A stretch of 64,000 nt of DNA, from assembly GCA_029204225.1 (NCBI GenBank), contig CM055097.1:65110540-65174539 (forward strand). Direction: 5' to 3'. The position numbers and the translations under genes were made by a program. The stretch comes from Diphasiastrum complanatum. Its lineage: Eukaryota; Streptophyta; Lycopodiopsida; Lycopodiales; Lycopodiaceae. The stretch's first letter is position 1. The number at the start of each line of letters is the position of its first letter. A model generated the notes under the pieces. The model was not told the DNA's origin. It saw only the letters and a list, made by a program, of their open reading frames with translations, and searched no databases. This document shows positions 33,130 through 44,101 of the stretch, piece after piece.

Positions 33130-34690
33130 AACAACATATCAAGAAGTTGTCCATAGTCCAGAGGGAGAATTTTGGAAGCAGACAATGTTAGAGGAGATCG
33201 AGTCGATGAGGCGAAACGAGGCATGGACATTAGAGCCATTGCCATAAAACAGAAAAATCGTCGACTGCAAGTGGGTGTATAATAAAAAAATGAAATCAAG
33301 TGGCACCGTTGGCCGCTACAAGGTAAGGCTTGTCACGAAAGGCTACACACATAGATATGGTGTTGATTATTTCGACACATATTCGTTGAAGGTCAAGATG
33401 ACAAGCATACGACTACTTCTTGCATACGCCACACAACACAATCTGAAAATTCACCAGATTGTTGTGAAAACAGCCTTTCTCCACAGAGATCCAGAGGAGA
33501 AAATCTTCATGAAGCAGCCTGAAGGATTTGGAGACCCCGACAATCGACAATATATCTGTCGGTTGCAAAGATGCATATATGGTCTAAAACAGACATCACA
33601 AGCTTGGTATAAGAAGCTCAATAGTCTTCTAAGGACTTCAATCCTACACAACCGGACTGTAATGTCTACATAAAAAGAGTAGGAAAAGATTTTTTGATAC
33701 TCACTATTTTCGTGGACGATTCCCTGATGATAGAAAATTCCTTGACATTGATCAAAGACACAAAGGGTCAGATTTATGAAAGTTATGAAATCACAGATCT
33801 AGGAAAGACAATGAAATGCCTCGGGCTGGAGATTAGAAGAGATCGAACAAAGACCAAAATGCACTTGAGTCAGTCTGAATATGCCAGAAAGGTGCTCAAC
33901 CAGTATCACAAGATGGACTGCAAAGAAAAGGCCACACCAATGATAGCTGGAGCCAAGCTGGCAAAGCAGGATTGCCCATAAATGGAAGAGAAAGAATAGA
34001 CGATGGCAGATATACCCTACCATAACCTAATCGGTAGTCTGATGTACCTTACGATTTGTACCAGACTCGATCTAGCTTTCTCTGTTTACGCCTTAAGCCA
34101 ATTCTCTTCTAATCTTGGCATGGCACATTGGAAAATGGCAAAACAAATCCTACAATAACCCATAATATGGGATTAACCTACAGAGCTGAAAATGATAGAA
34201 AAGGATTCGAGTTGCACCACTACAGTGATGCAAGCTGGGCAAGCTGCAAAGATGATAGCAAGTCTATAACTGGAGGATGTACCATAGCGTGTGGAGCTGC
34301 AATCAACTGGATATGCAAAAAGCAAACTTTGGTAGCTCAATCCTCTTGCAAAGCTGAATACGTCGCAGCTTTAAAGGCGACGAACGAGGTAGTGTGACTG
34401 CAGATGATGCTGGAAGCAATCGGGATACCACAGAAGGGCCATGCACGATGATGATGGACTCTCAGAGTGTCCTTTATCTGTCCCATGATCTTGTCTTCCA
34501 TTCAAAGACAAAACACATACCTTTGAAGTACCATCACATTCGAGATTTAATCTTGAAAGGGGAACTCTAGGTCCAGTATATAAAATATGAAGACATGATT
34601 GCAGATCTGCTCACAAAGCCGCTCGACAAGCCACTTTTTGCCAAGCAAAGAAAGGCAATTGGATTAAATGTGCAAAGCTGCAAGGTTCAA
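33130..34690 (+). pseudogene. Reverse transcriptase and RNase H, element F
   Basis: RT starts near EEIESMRRNEAWTLEPLP, then VGRYKVRLVTKGYTHRYGVD, VVKTAFLHRDPEE (the motif-A Asp is lost, IVVKTAF for MDVKTAF), CIYGLKQTSQAWYKK, and FVDD near 33712 for YVDD. RNase H has YSDASWASCKDD, SCKAEYVAA and a TGA at 34395 for the Trp before LQMM. The segment ends with DLLTKPLDKPLFAKQRKAI. Its sequence is close to element A, pointing to a common copia lineage. Confidence 0.85.
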
Positions 34691-34697
34691 GAGGGGG
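34688..34697 (+). promoter_or_regulatory. Polypurine tract of element F
   Basis: CAAGAGGGGG immediately precedes TGTCAG, the LTR start at 34698. Confidence 0.8.
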
Positions 34698-35406
34698 TGT
34701 CAGAAATGGTTCCTGTAACTTTGCCGCAACGCGAAAGTCGAAGGTCGAACGATTCTCGAAGATTAAACAATTCGCAAAAGTCAACGTGCTTTCAAGACAA
34801 ACAAAGGACGAACGATTCACGAATCATAAACATACCTCTAGGACTACAAAAACCGCAAAGCGACGCAAAACAAACGAAAGAAACGAAAGGAAACAAAAAA
34901 AAAACAAAAGAGGATCTTTCGCGCTGCTTCATGCCCAACTGATACGGGTAGTAACGATGGAGAATAACTGATTAGTTGATTAGCGTTAACTACTCTTGTA
35001 ATTCTCTATTTTAGCTATCTTGCAAACTCCACACAGTGGAGATATAAACAATGTTTATGGATCATAAGAGATACAGAGAGTGTGTTGTAGTAGAGTAGAA
35101 AAACGAAAAAGAAGAGAAACGACATAACTGTGCATGAAGACGCCAACGAGCAGAACACATCGAAAGAGCAGAGCATCAGACGGCCAATGAGCAAGACACT
35201 GACGATCTCGCTCTAAAAATCAAATTGATAATTGATTGCTCTATTTTTGTGCATCTCCTTGTCTTATGCTGTCTTGATTGCTAGAATGGAATCTGTTATG
35301 TGATGTGTAGTCGTGTGTCTAGGTTCCCAGTGAGCTTTTCGCATAAAAGAAAATTCAAAAGAAACAGAATCGTTCGCGACAATGAAACGAAATCGAGTTT
35401 GCGACA
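34698..35406 (+). repeat. 3' LTR of element F
   Basis: It begins TGTCAGAAATGG and ends TTTGCGACA. The early part is rich in CGAA words (CGAAAGTCGAAGGTCGAACG), like the LTR of element A. A TATA-like GATATAAACAATG lies near 35040. Confidence 0.85.
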
Positions 35407-36376
35407 TAACTCTACAACCTGAAAAATCAGAAGACCTTCATGAGCAGGGATGTCATACTCATGGAAGACCAATTTTTCGACCATAAGGGAAAAGCTCGAG
35501 ACAAATCTGACCCAAGGATCGAACAGTCAAAATCCGATCCTAGGATCGAAAAATCAAAATCCGATCCAAGGTCAAAAAATCCAGAATCCAACCCAAGGAT
35601 CAAAAATCCAAAATTTGATCCAATGGTTGAACAGCAAAAAATCGATACTGACTCAAACAGTGTCATAACCTCAACAACAGCATCAAAGGGTCGAAATTCA
35701 ACCCAGAAGATCAAATCAACCCATACAGCCTCCATCCGGATTCATGAATGATCTGGCCTGTTATTTTGTGTAGGAACCAAACACAGTTCATGAGGCAATG
35801 TCAACACCTGATGATGACCAGTGGAAAGTAACCATGGATGCACAATTTGATTCTCTGATTAGAATCAAACGTAGATTGTAACTAAGTTGTCAAAGGATCG
35901 AAATTCGATCTCATGCAAGTGGTTGTTCAAAGTGAAATATGATGTTGAAGAGAAAATAAATCGATACAAGGCTAGATTGGTAGCCAAAGGCTTCTCTTAG
36001 ATTCCAGATATGGATTATTCAAAAACCTTCACTCATGTGGCACTGCATTCATCAATGGCACCATTGAAGAGGAGATCTACATGTCCCAGCCAAAAGGATA
36101 TGAGCTAAAGGGTAAGGAGCACCTAGTGTGTAAAATTCACAAAGCTATGTATGGTCTGAAATAGTCTCCAAGAGCCAAGTTTCAAAAAATAAATACATTT
36201 CTAATCAAGAATGGTTTCATTCCAAACTCGACAGACTCAAATGTTTATTTAAGTCTGGATCGGATTCCTTCATAATCATCACTCTTTATGTTGATGACAC
36301 AATACTGTTTAGTAACAATTTAAATTTGTTGAAGGATACCAAATGCTTGCTAGCACAAGAATACAAGCTTTGTTGG
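35407..36376 (+). pseudogene. Copia pol fragment G (integrase end to RT palm)
   Basis: The fragment begins LYNLKNQKTFMSRDVILMED, the end of integrase, then a linker of repeated DPRIEKSKS-type units (35509-35622). RT follows with stops: DDDQWKVTMDAQFDSLI, an ALYGLK-like AMYGLK, SFIITLYVDDTILFSNNLN with YVDD near 36287, and LLKDTKCLLAQEYKL at its end. The same family is seen on the minus strand as element H (58106-59300). Both ends are breakpoints: the F LTR on the left and a minus-strand fragment on the right. Confidence 0.78.
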
Positions 36377-37380
36377 TAGGTCTTCATTTGCCAACTTTAA
36401 GCACTTGATCTTTATGTTGAATTGAATCTCCACAACATTTTGAGCTTGATAAAAACATCAAAGGCTTCTTTCTTGCTCTTTAGAAGATAGATTCAACAAT
36501 ATCTACTAAAGTCAACAATATCATATTTGCTCCTCCATTACTCAAAGAACTATTACAATGCACATCCAAATGTACTAAATGAAAATGCATCTTAGATCTT
36601 GAGCTAGATCTAGAATAAGACAACCTTTGTGACTTTGACATTAAACAAAGCTCTCACCAACTTGCTTCTTTGCCTTCAGACCACCATGGTTAGAAACAAC
36701 ATATCCATCAAGTTTGTAGAGCTCACCTTGTGTCTTTCCTTGGGCAATCAAGACTTCATTCCTTTCGATCAAGCAAGAATCATCAACAATTTGACACACA
36801 CTAAGAACATTCTTAGTAATGGAAGGTACGGACAAAATATTCTTCAAGCTTACATTCATGTTTGTAGATGAGAGAAAAATAGGAATAGTACCAATGCCCT
36901 TGATAAGAACTTTACTACCAATGGCCATGTTGATGACCTTCTTCTCTCCTTCACAAGCAGCTGAAGAAGTGAAGCACTCTTTGTGACATGTCATATGAAA
37001 TGTTGCTCCACCATCAATCCACCATGGATCAATATCTCTACCAAAAAAGAAGACATAAAAAAAGAATCACTTGAATTTTGCTCATCAACACCATCCTCAT
37101 CAAAAGTGAAATTGCCTTGCTTCTCACCGTGATCTCTTTTCTTCTTGAAGCAATCACAAGCAAAATGTCCTTTGACTCCACAATAGAAACATTTCAACTT
37201 TGACTTGTCCTTTTTACCCTCAAAGAAGATGAATCACTTTGATTTTGTCCTTTAGACCACTTGCCTTTGTCCTTGCCCTTGAACTTGAACTTGCGCGTTT
37301 GAGAACATAGCTTCCTCCTCTCCAACTTGAGATGTAGAAGATGATCCTCCTCTTGCTTGGAGTCTAGATAACATTATGCA
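36377..37380 (-). pseudogene. Copia gag end, protease and pre-integrase fragment I
   Basis: The minus strand reads LQARGGSSSTSQVGEEEAMF, then a knuckle CFYCGVKGHFACDC, then WWIDGGATFHMT in which the protease Asp-Ser-Gly is Asp-Gly-Gly, and KNILSVPSITKNVLSVCQIV and YKLDGYVV of the pre-integrase region. The gag part is closely related to the gag of element J (shared LQARGGS-STS-Q and MF), so it belongs to the J family. It has several frame changes and lacks integrase. Confidence 0.72.
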
Positions 37381-37465
37381 ACAAAGCATTCAGTTTCACT
37401 TTGTTAGAGAAAAGATTCGTGTCAAAAAAAATTGAACTAATTTAATGTGCAACAAAAAGACAGGC

Positions 37466-37563
37466 TACAAATGTTTTCACCAAGGCACTACCAAGGGACA
37501 AGCATTGGAGGTTTATAAAGATGTGACATTTTTAGAAGTGTTTGCAGTTGCATTAAGAGAGAG
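37466..37563 (+). pseudogene. RNase H end and polypurine tract of copia fragment K
   Basis: The frame reads ATNVFTKALPRDKHWRFIKM, the conserved end of copia pol. Then comes TTAAGAGAGAG just before TGTTGGAATTC at 37564. A stop follows FIKM. Only the 3' end of this element is present. Confidence 0.65.
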
Positions 37564-39227
37564 TGTTGGAATTCTAATTCCACTCCAAACCCTTCATGTC
37601 ATAGCCACTATGCATGTCATATTCAAATATCTGCATCTTTACTCTAGATCCAAGTAGTAGAAAAATTATATTCAGATTTGTTTCAAAATCTAACATTAGT
37701 TAGATTTTTTTTCAAAAAATTGTTCAACCTTCATTCAAATTCAAATTTGACCTTCACTCGAATTTTGATTTGACGGTCATTTGAGATTCTAATTGGAATT
37801 CGACACTCCTTCAGCATTTGAATTTGACACTCCTTTGAAATTCGACATGCGACAGTGAACACTCTTTTGATTCGAACCTCATTCAAATCTCACACGTGTT
37901 AAACAACACTGTCCAAAGTACTTTTACTACACTTTTTAGCAAGAAAAGACCACAGTCTCTATCACCCACTTCAAGATAAAGTTTTGATTATGATCCTATA
38001 TGGACATCAATACACATTAATTATAGTCCAACTATTGAATATATACTATTCTTAGATATTAGGATTTGTTATTTCTACGAATAAAAGTTTAAATCACCAT
38101 CAAAAGTAACATGTCTAACCAAGCTATTATATAACCGTCTTTTTGTGCAACCATAGCTACAAGCTTTCAAACTATAGACTCGAAACTCCTTAGAGTTTTA
38201 TTTTTCTTGCTCTCTATAGTTCAAAAAACAGAACATTATTTCTGAACAAATTTTCTAGCGATCAATTTGTTGGAATATTTTGTTAATGAAGATCCAAAAA
38301 ACATTGTACAATTCCTTTTAGTTTTTTTTTATAATTTTGAAACTTGCAGAAATACATGGGTTTGTCCAATAGTTTGCATTTTAAATTGTTTATTGGCAAT
38401 CTACGCATCACTCATGAATCAAAACGGGCCCCACAAATGATCTATTCGGCCTCAAAAATATTCGGTATGAGCACTCTCTTGACATTCTACAGTTGTTGGC
38501 CACATAGATCGACATTTCTATAGTGTCTAAGGACACCAATCGACATTTTGATTCTTCATATTTTTAAGAGAAGAAACTGGAGGTCACAATCCAAACATAA
38601 AGATATATCATAACAGCCAATGACAACGGCAATAGATCGTGCATTGCTCATGCACGTTAATCGGGATTACACCTTCTTGGAAAAAAATTAAATAACATAT
38701 GTAGGATGTCTACATAAGCAGTAGGTGTAGGTTCTTAGTGGCCAATTAATTGTAGCACATTTTGTGGTGACTTATATAATTTTTGTATGCACTTCTTTAT
38801 GTAATCAGAAGTTGTTTTCAGCTTCTACATGTTAGATTATTTTCACTATTGAATGTGCTTTTGTTCTAGTAGATCTGCTTGTTAACAATCTATTTTTTCG
38901 CTCCTCAAAATTTGTCAAGTTCCTAGTTGATAGACTTTAGTTTGATTCCGCACTTGTCTATCATTTGTTTTAATCTTCTAAATATTTATCAGAGACATCA
39001 CAACTAGCAATGACACCTCAATTCTCCTTGATAATTATGTTTGTGTTTCAAAACTTTTGTTATAAATTCTCAATATGGTATGAGAGCTTAGGCTCTTATG
39101 AACTAGTTCATAAATTGCAAGTATGATTAATTTGACTTCCCAACATAGTCCTCAGATTTAGATCATGATCTTGAGCTCTATCATGCTTAGTTTTCATGGT
39201 ACTAAAACATAGGCAATTCAATTCAAA
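37564..39227 (+). repeat. LTR start of fragment K and unassigned DNA
   Basis: TGTTGGAATTCTAATTCC begins a copia LTR whose end I cannot fix. From about 37715 to 37900 the words ATTCGACACTCCTT and TTTGACACTCC recur, an LTR-like array. The remainder to the left border of element J shows no gene. Confidence 0.45.
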
Positions 39228-39232
39228 TTATG
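39228..39232. repeat. Target site duplication of element J, left copy
   Basis: TTATG, repeated at 43669-43673. Confidence 0.85.
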
Positions 39233-39805
39233 TGTGAAAGATTCAACTAGTTTCATCACATTTTGCAATATTTCCATATTTGGCATATTGAGGCCAAAAC
39301 TTGTTTTAGACTTAGAGGTTGACTTTTCAAAGTTCATTAGTCTAAATTCCATTTGAATAAACACTTTTTGAAAGTGTGGGAAAGATAGAATGCGAGTTTG
39401 AGTAGATTCAATTTGAATAAGTTGGGTACATTGAATCTAGACCCAAAATTGGTAAGGTTAGCATTTTGGTGGGAAAGCCAAGTGGCCAAATAGGGTTTGG
39501 ACCTGCTATAAAAGGATGTAACTCGTGGAGAGAGTTATCTTCTCTCTTCTCTATCTCATTTCATGCTTATACATGGTTCTCTTGGGTTCTACTATCCATT
39601 GGTGCACTATCTTGGTGATTGCTTGCAATTCTTTGTGCATTACATAATCATTTCATTCAAGTTTGATCAAGTTCTATTAGTGTTTGCATCTCAAATTGTG
39701 TGTAGATGCTGATTTTTCTACATTGGTGAAATTGGTAGTGTATTTCTCTTTCTAACCAAAGATCATTCAAGTAGATTGGATCTTAAGGATCTGAAATCTT
39801 TCACA
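39233..39805 (+). repeat. 5' LTR of element J
   Basis: The 573-bp LTR runs from TGTGAAAGATTC to TCTTTCACA. It matches 43333-43668 apart from a few transitions and 237 bp that the 3' copy lacks. The ends TGTGAAAG and CTTTCACA are perfect inverted repeats of each other. Confidence 0.92.
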
Positions 39806-39817
39806 TGGTATCAGAGC
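39806..39817 (+). promoter_or_regulatory. Primer binding site of element J
   Basis: TGGTATCAGAGC starts at the base after the LTR, a perfect copia tRNA-Met site. Confidence 0.9.
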
Positions 39818-40405
39818 TTGTGTTTCAGGTTATGAAGGAGAAAATCAGATCTATAAATGATTTGGTGAAAATATCAAGTCTAGAGCATGCTAGAGAGGAT
39901 TCTACACCAAAAGCGGATTTTTTGCTTTTGTAGTTTGGATCTTTTGTAGATCAAAACACTAAATAGGTCAATATACTTGTTCAATTCCGTTTTTTGAATT
40001 CACATGCTGGATTTGGCCGATTTTTGGATCATTGGTTCAGCCTAAGTGGTGGCTTATAGATTGCATATCAAATTTTCAGCATTTGCATGTAGATTTGGAA
40101 TAGTCAATTTTTTGTGATTTTGTCAAAACCCTAATTTTGATTGGATCTCTAGATAGTGAGGTTGCTGGACTTCATTTGAGTGTGTTTCTATCTTAGGAAG
40201 TGGCAAAAGTCATTAGATTGAGGATAGATCATAGGTTGATCAAGATTCCATGATTCTATGTGTTGATTTGCTTGGACAAGTGCTAGAAGAGAATTTGTGA
40301 GATAGTTTCAAATCTTGGTGATTTCTTTTGAAAGCATTTGTTGTTGTTCAAAGGAGTGCTTTGTGCATTGAAACAGGTTGAAAGAGAAGATCAGGTCATT
40401 GCTAC

Positions 40406-41119
40406 ATGGCAACCTCAATTGGAGTCATGTTGGAAGCCAATGATAGGCTTACCTCAAGTAACTATTCATTATGGAAAGTGAGGATGGAGTCACTTCTTGA
40501 GATGAATGATGTTTTGGATATTGTTGTAGGTTTTGAGGAGAGACCAGCAACACAACAAGATCAATTGAGGTATGACAAGAGGGCCAAGAAGGCTCTACAC
40601 ATGATAAAGATGAATGTTACCAATGAATTTCTCAAGGAAGTTGGTAAGTGCACATCATCTTTGGAAGCTTGGAATTCATTGAAGAAGCTTTATGAATCCA
40701 AGTCTACTTCTAGAGTGTTGACTCTAAGAAGGCAAATCTTTTCTTGTTTGCAAAAGAATGAAGAAAGTCCAAGTACTTTTGTTTTGAGAATGAAAGCATT
40801 GAATGATGAGTTAGCTTGCATAGATGAAAGCATTAAGGAAGGAGAGCTTATTCAAGTGATTCTTAATGGCTTGTTGGATGCTCATGCTAACATTGTTCAA
40901 AGTATTGCTATTCAAAAGACTTTGCCAAGTTTGATGGATCTTCAAGAGATCTTGATCAATGAGGAATATAGGCTTCAAGCAAGAGGTGGATCTACATCGA
41001 CACTTCAAGAGGATGTTATGTTCACAAAGGGCAAAACCAAAAGCAAGTGGTCTAAAGGGCAAGATCAAGTGGATGCTTCTTCAAGTGGCAAAAAGAAGGA
41101 TAGATCAAAGCTGCAATAG
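40406..41119 (+). CDS. gag, element J (open, zinc knuckle lost)
   Basis: A 237-residue open frame starts at ATG 40406 (MATSIGVMLEANDRLTSSNY). It has the copia gag opening SLWKVRMESLLE, the helical UBN2-type core (AWNSLKKLYESKSTSRVLTL, FVLRMKALNDELACIDESI, IQVILNGLLDAHANIV, LPSLMDLQEILINEEYRLQA) and a basic Lys/Ser/Gln-rich tail. Gag of this family packages element RNA into particles. The CCHC knuckle expected after the tail is missing, because the frame ends at the join to integrase sequence at about 41112. It is the only long undamaged gag in the window. A 600-bp leader precedes it. Confidence 0.85.
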   Translation: MATSIGVMLEANDRLTSSNYSLWKVRMESLLEMNDVLDIVVGFEERPATQQDQLRYDKRAKKALHMIKMNVTNEFLKEVGKCTSSLEAWNSLKKLYESKSTSRVLTLRRQIFSCLQKNEESPSTFVLRMKALNDELACIDESIKEGELIQVILNGLLDAHANIVQSIAIQKTLPSLMDLQEILINEEYRLQARGGSTSTLQEDVMFTKGKTKSKWSKGQDQVDASSSGKKKDRSKLQ

Positions 41120-41690
41120 GTGGCCGAGTGCTATTTTGGATGGAAGGACACCTTTTGAGATGCTATTCAAGAGGAGGCCGAGTGTCAACTTTCTAAGAAC
41201 CTTTGGATGCACATGCTATGTCAACATCACTCTTGATGATAGGACCAAGGAGGATCCATCTTCAAGAAGAGGTATTTTTGTTGGATATAGTGAGGTGAGT
41301 AAAGCCTACAAGGTTTACATTCCTTCTACTAACAAAGTGATTGTTGGTAGAGATGTCATTTTTGATGAGGGAAACATTCCAAAGGTGTCTTCAAGCATAA
41401 TTGATGGTAAAGTAGATGGTTCTAACATTCTTGATGTTGATGAGAAGGATCCTACTTTGGATGGTGGTGATGATGGACCTTCATCAAGTCAAAAGCCAAG
41501 GAGAACATCAAGAGAAAGACAAGTATCTTCAAGGCTCACATATGATCAAAAGGGTAAGCAAGTAGTTTCTGGAAATTATGTTGCTTTCCTAACCTCTTTG
41601 GATGATCCTACAAGTGTAGATCAAGCAAGGAAAGAAGAGGAGTGGATCCAAGCAATGGATCTCGAGTATCGATCTCTTATGAAGAGTGGA
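41120..41690 (+). pseudogene. Integrase C-terminus and linker, element J
   Basis: The open frame reads SAILDGRTPFEMLFKRRPSV, FLRTFGCTCYVNI, GIFVGYSEVSKAYKVYIPST and VGRDVIFDEGNIP, the standard copia integrase C-terminal block. An acidic linker follows with RRTSRERQVSSRLTYDQKGK, and then EEEWIQAMDLEYRSLMKSG, the first residues of the RT region. The integrase active-site core is not present. The frame stays open into the foreign segment that begins at about 41691. Confidence 0.85.
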
Positions 41691-42608
41691 ACATCTTTTG
41701 GAAGATCTTCTTGTGTACATGGAGCTATGCAAGTGGATGGATGTTATCTTGCTGTAAAATCAAGTAATGGACCTGGAAAACAAATTTTGTTCAATGACTT
41801 TGATGGTCAAGTTGAAGATCAAGAGGTTGATCTCAAAGCGCTTCAACTAGTCAAAAGGGAAGTTGGCAATTTGGAGCTAGTCAAGAGCATCAAAGGAGAG
41901 GTAATTGGCAAAGGTGTTATGGATATGTTTTTGCAGCATATTGAAGACTCAAGTAAGGTCAAAGGAGCAGCAAGGAAGTGTTGTTCAAGTTTACTTTACT
42001 TGTTCCATCTCATGTTTGAGCAATTTCATGTGGATGTGTGCAAATTGTCAAGATATGGTAAAACTAGCTACATTGGTGAGCATTGTTTTGATGTTGGATT
42101 TGTACTAGCATTCTTGGCTGATTTTGCTGATGGAAATGAAGCTATTGGAGGTTCATTATGTCACTCATCCATGGCTAAGTTCTCAAGTGTTGAGCTACTT
42201 GGTGCCAATACTTGGAGATTGTCAATTTTTGGTGAATTCATGGTCATTTTCTTGTGTCAAGTAGATCTTGAAGATGGACTAGTGCAAACTACTTGGTTTA
42301 TGGAGTCATGCGGTGCTGGATTTGCATCATTTATGTACTCACCTACTCATGGATTTCCAAGGTTTGATAGTTTCTTGTGGCAAGATGAAGATGGAAGTTC
42401 ATTCATGGAGTATCATGGTGGATACAAGGCAACAAATGACAAAGGAGGAGAGGAGACATGCAAGCAAAAGTTGATCACTCACATTTATTGTTTGTTTGCT
42501 GTATTTTTCCAGAGAGTTCAGAGTTGGAAGCATGGTGGAATCATTTCATTTACATTCTATTCGATTCTTCATGTTCTAGTCACATTTTTACATGTAAAAT
42601 TGATGTAA
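41691..42608 (+). CDS. Unrecognised ORF replacing reverse transcriptase in element J
   Basis: About 305 codons are open in frame with the integrase linker and end in TAA at 42606-42608. No copia RT motif occurs: there is no KWVFK, no TAFL and no YVDD. The protein includes SCVHGAMQVDGCYLAVKSSN, KGEVIGKGVMDMFLQHIEDS, FEQFHVDVCKLSRYGKTSY, FVLAFLADFADGNEAIG, LLGANTWRLSIFGEFMVIFL, FASFMYSPTHGFPRFDSF and a C-terminal hydrophobic stretch. The lack of stops in an AT-rich region and the ordinary codon mix suggest a real coding past. I do not recognise the family. It is most likely a transduplicated host gene fragment. The 42609-42757 segment after it is also foreign and non-coding. Confidence 0.6.
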   Translation, partial: TSFGRSSCVHGAMQVDGCYLAVKSSNGPGKQILFNDFDGQVEDQEVDLKALQLVKREVGNLELVKSIKGEVIGKGVMDMFLQHIEDSSKVKGAARKCCSSLLYLFHLMFEQFHVDVCKLSRYGKTSYIGEHCFDVGFVLAFLADFADGNEAIGGSLCHSSMAKFSSVELLGANTWRLSIFGEFMVIFLCQVDLEDGLVQTTWFMESCGAGFASFMYSPTHGFPRFDSFLWQDEDGSSFMEYHGGYKATNDKGGEETCKQKLITHIYCLFAVFFQRVQSWKHGGIISFTFYSILHVLVTFLHVKLM

Positions 42609-42757
42609 GAAATAGTGAAGCATCCCAAGTGGACACTATTCTCTATATCAATTATGGTTGTTTCTATTTTGAGCATTACATGATCATTGAAAGGAGATCT
42701 ATTCTTAGGAAGAAGATCATTCTTATGATGGATCAAAGTTCTATTGGCAAAAACTAT

Positions 42758-43332
42758 GCTAGGAGCATTGGAAGCTAGGAAAGCGAGTTTTGAGGTACAT
42801 CATTGGAACTCGAGATTTTGGCATATTGTATGAGGGATCATCACCTAATCTTTTTGGATTTTCAGATTCGGACTATGCTGGAGATGTAATGGATAGGAAA
42901 TCCATTAGTTCTTATTGTATTTTCATAGGTGATGGAGCTATATCATGGATGTCAAAGAAACAAGCCACTATCTCATTGTCATCTAGTGAGGCCGAGTACA
43001 AAGCTCTTACACATTGCACAAAGGAGATGGTATGGATCAAGAGGATGATCAAGGATCTTCACTTGCTGGATTTTTCAGAGATTGTGACAATCAATCAGCC
43101 CAAAGAATGGCATCCAATCCTATCTTTCATGCGAGGAGCAAGCATATTGAGATACAATATCATTTTGTGAGGGAGCGAGTCATTGCAAAGGAGGTGGAGC
43201 TTCAACATGTGTCTTCAAGGGAATGTGTAGCTGATATCTTCACCAAAGCATTGGGAAAAGACTTGTTCATGAAGCATAGGACTTCACTTGGAGTATTATC
43301 AAAGTCTATGCTAAAACTAGTTGAAGAGGGAG
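42758..43332 (+). pseudogene. RNase H and polypurine tract, element J
   Basis: Native copia sequence resumes at HWKLGKRVLRYIIGTRDFGI, then GFSDSDYAGD, SLSSSEAEYKAL and EMVWIKRMIKDL. A frameshift near 43080 moves to DNQSAQRMASNPIFHARSKH, IEIQYHFVRERV and DIFTKALGKDLF, ending at EEGV before the LTR. The acidic residues of the RNase H site are visible. GAAGAGGGAG (43323-43332) is the polypurine tract. Confidence 0.85.
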
Positions 43333-43668
43333 TGTGAAAGATTCAACTAGTTTCATCACATTTTGCAATATTTTCATATTTGACATATTGAGGCCAAAAC
43401 TTGTTTTAGACTTAGAGGTTGACTTTTCAAAGTTTATTAGTCTAAATTTCATTTGAATAAACACTTTTTGAAAGTGTGGGAAAGATAGAATGTGAGTTTG
43501 AGTAGATTCAATTTGAATAAGTTGGGTACATTGAATCTAGACCCAAAATTGGTAGGGTTAGCATTTTGGTGGGAAAGCCAAGTCATTGGTGAAATTGGTA
43601 GTGTATTTCTCTTTCTAACCAAAGATCATTCAAGTAGATTGGATCTTAAGGATCTGAAATCTTTCACA
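43333..43668 (+). repeat. 3' LTR of element J (internally deleted)
   Basis: It begins TGTGAAAGATTC and ends TCTTTCACA. It joins GGGAAAGCCAAG directly to CATTGGTGAAATTGG, losing about 237 bp that the 5' LTR keeps. The other differences from the 5' LTR are nearly all C/T or G/A changes. Confidence 0.92.
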
Positions 43669-43673
43669 TTATG
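43669..43673. repeat. Target site duplication of element J, right copy
   Basis: TTATG, identical to 39228-39232. Confidence 0.85.
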
Positions 43674-44089
43674 TACCTATATTTTGAAAGATATAAAGTC
43701 CAAAATTTAGCATTTTAGTTGAGTACAACAATATATCAGAATTGTTATTTTGCTTTTTTCAGGTATTGGTAAGTGTAGAGGCTAGATCAGGGTAGATCAT
43801 CATCATTCCACTATCATGCATTGATCATGTTAAGAGCAACATAACCACATGAAAGGCAAAGCTAGTCTGACCCAACCAGACAATGCTAGGTACAATTGCA
43901 AATGACACTAATTGTTCATGCTACATGCATGGGTTACTGATGCACGAGGAGCCCCAATCCATTGTTGAAGGACTACATGGCTCTTGACTATCATGCATGT
44001 GTTTACATGGGCGTTACTGGACATGCATGCCACTGATCCACATCCTCTACCCTCCGGTCGTTAGCTTTGCACCTAAAAGTAATGTTAGG
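43674..44089. other. Unassigned DNA, possibly part of a minus-strand gypsy LTR
   Basis: No coding motif is seen. On the minus strand a TGTTACAATCC start lies at about 44101, after a purine tract, so the left part may be the 3' LTR of the gypsy remnant at 44102-44310. Confidence 0.4.
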
Positions 44090-44101
44090 ATTGTAACACT
44101 C

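Larger units (their letters stand above)
30424..35406 (+). mobile_element. Ty1/copia retrotransposon, element F (decayed)
   Basis: A 191-bp 5' LTR remnant, primer site, all protein domains, polypurine tract and a full 709-bp 3' LTR are present in order. Stops and small indels are frequent through every domain. The upstream part of the 5' LTR is missing, so a target duplication cannot be tested. Confidence 0.88.
39233..43668 (+). mobile_element. Ty1/copia retrotransposon, element J, carrying a foreign ORF
   Basis: The LTRs match, the primer site is perfect (TGGTATCAGAGC at 39806), TTATG duplications flank the element, and gag is a full open frame. Between integrase C-terminus and RNase H, where the reverse transcriptase should be, lies about 1.07 kb of unrelated sequence with a long open frame. 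The gag zinc knuckle, protease and integrase core are also deleted. J is therefore a non-autonomous element that can have moved only with help from relatives, and it appears to have captured a gene fragment. Confidence 0.9.

Noticed and set aside
40811-41068. Minus-strand frame opposite gag of J
   Set aside because: It is the antisense shadow of an open gag frame.
41120-42608. 549-residue frame as a normal host gene
   Set aside because: Its first part is clearly copia integrase C-terminus and linker, so the whole frame is a fusion within element J.
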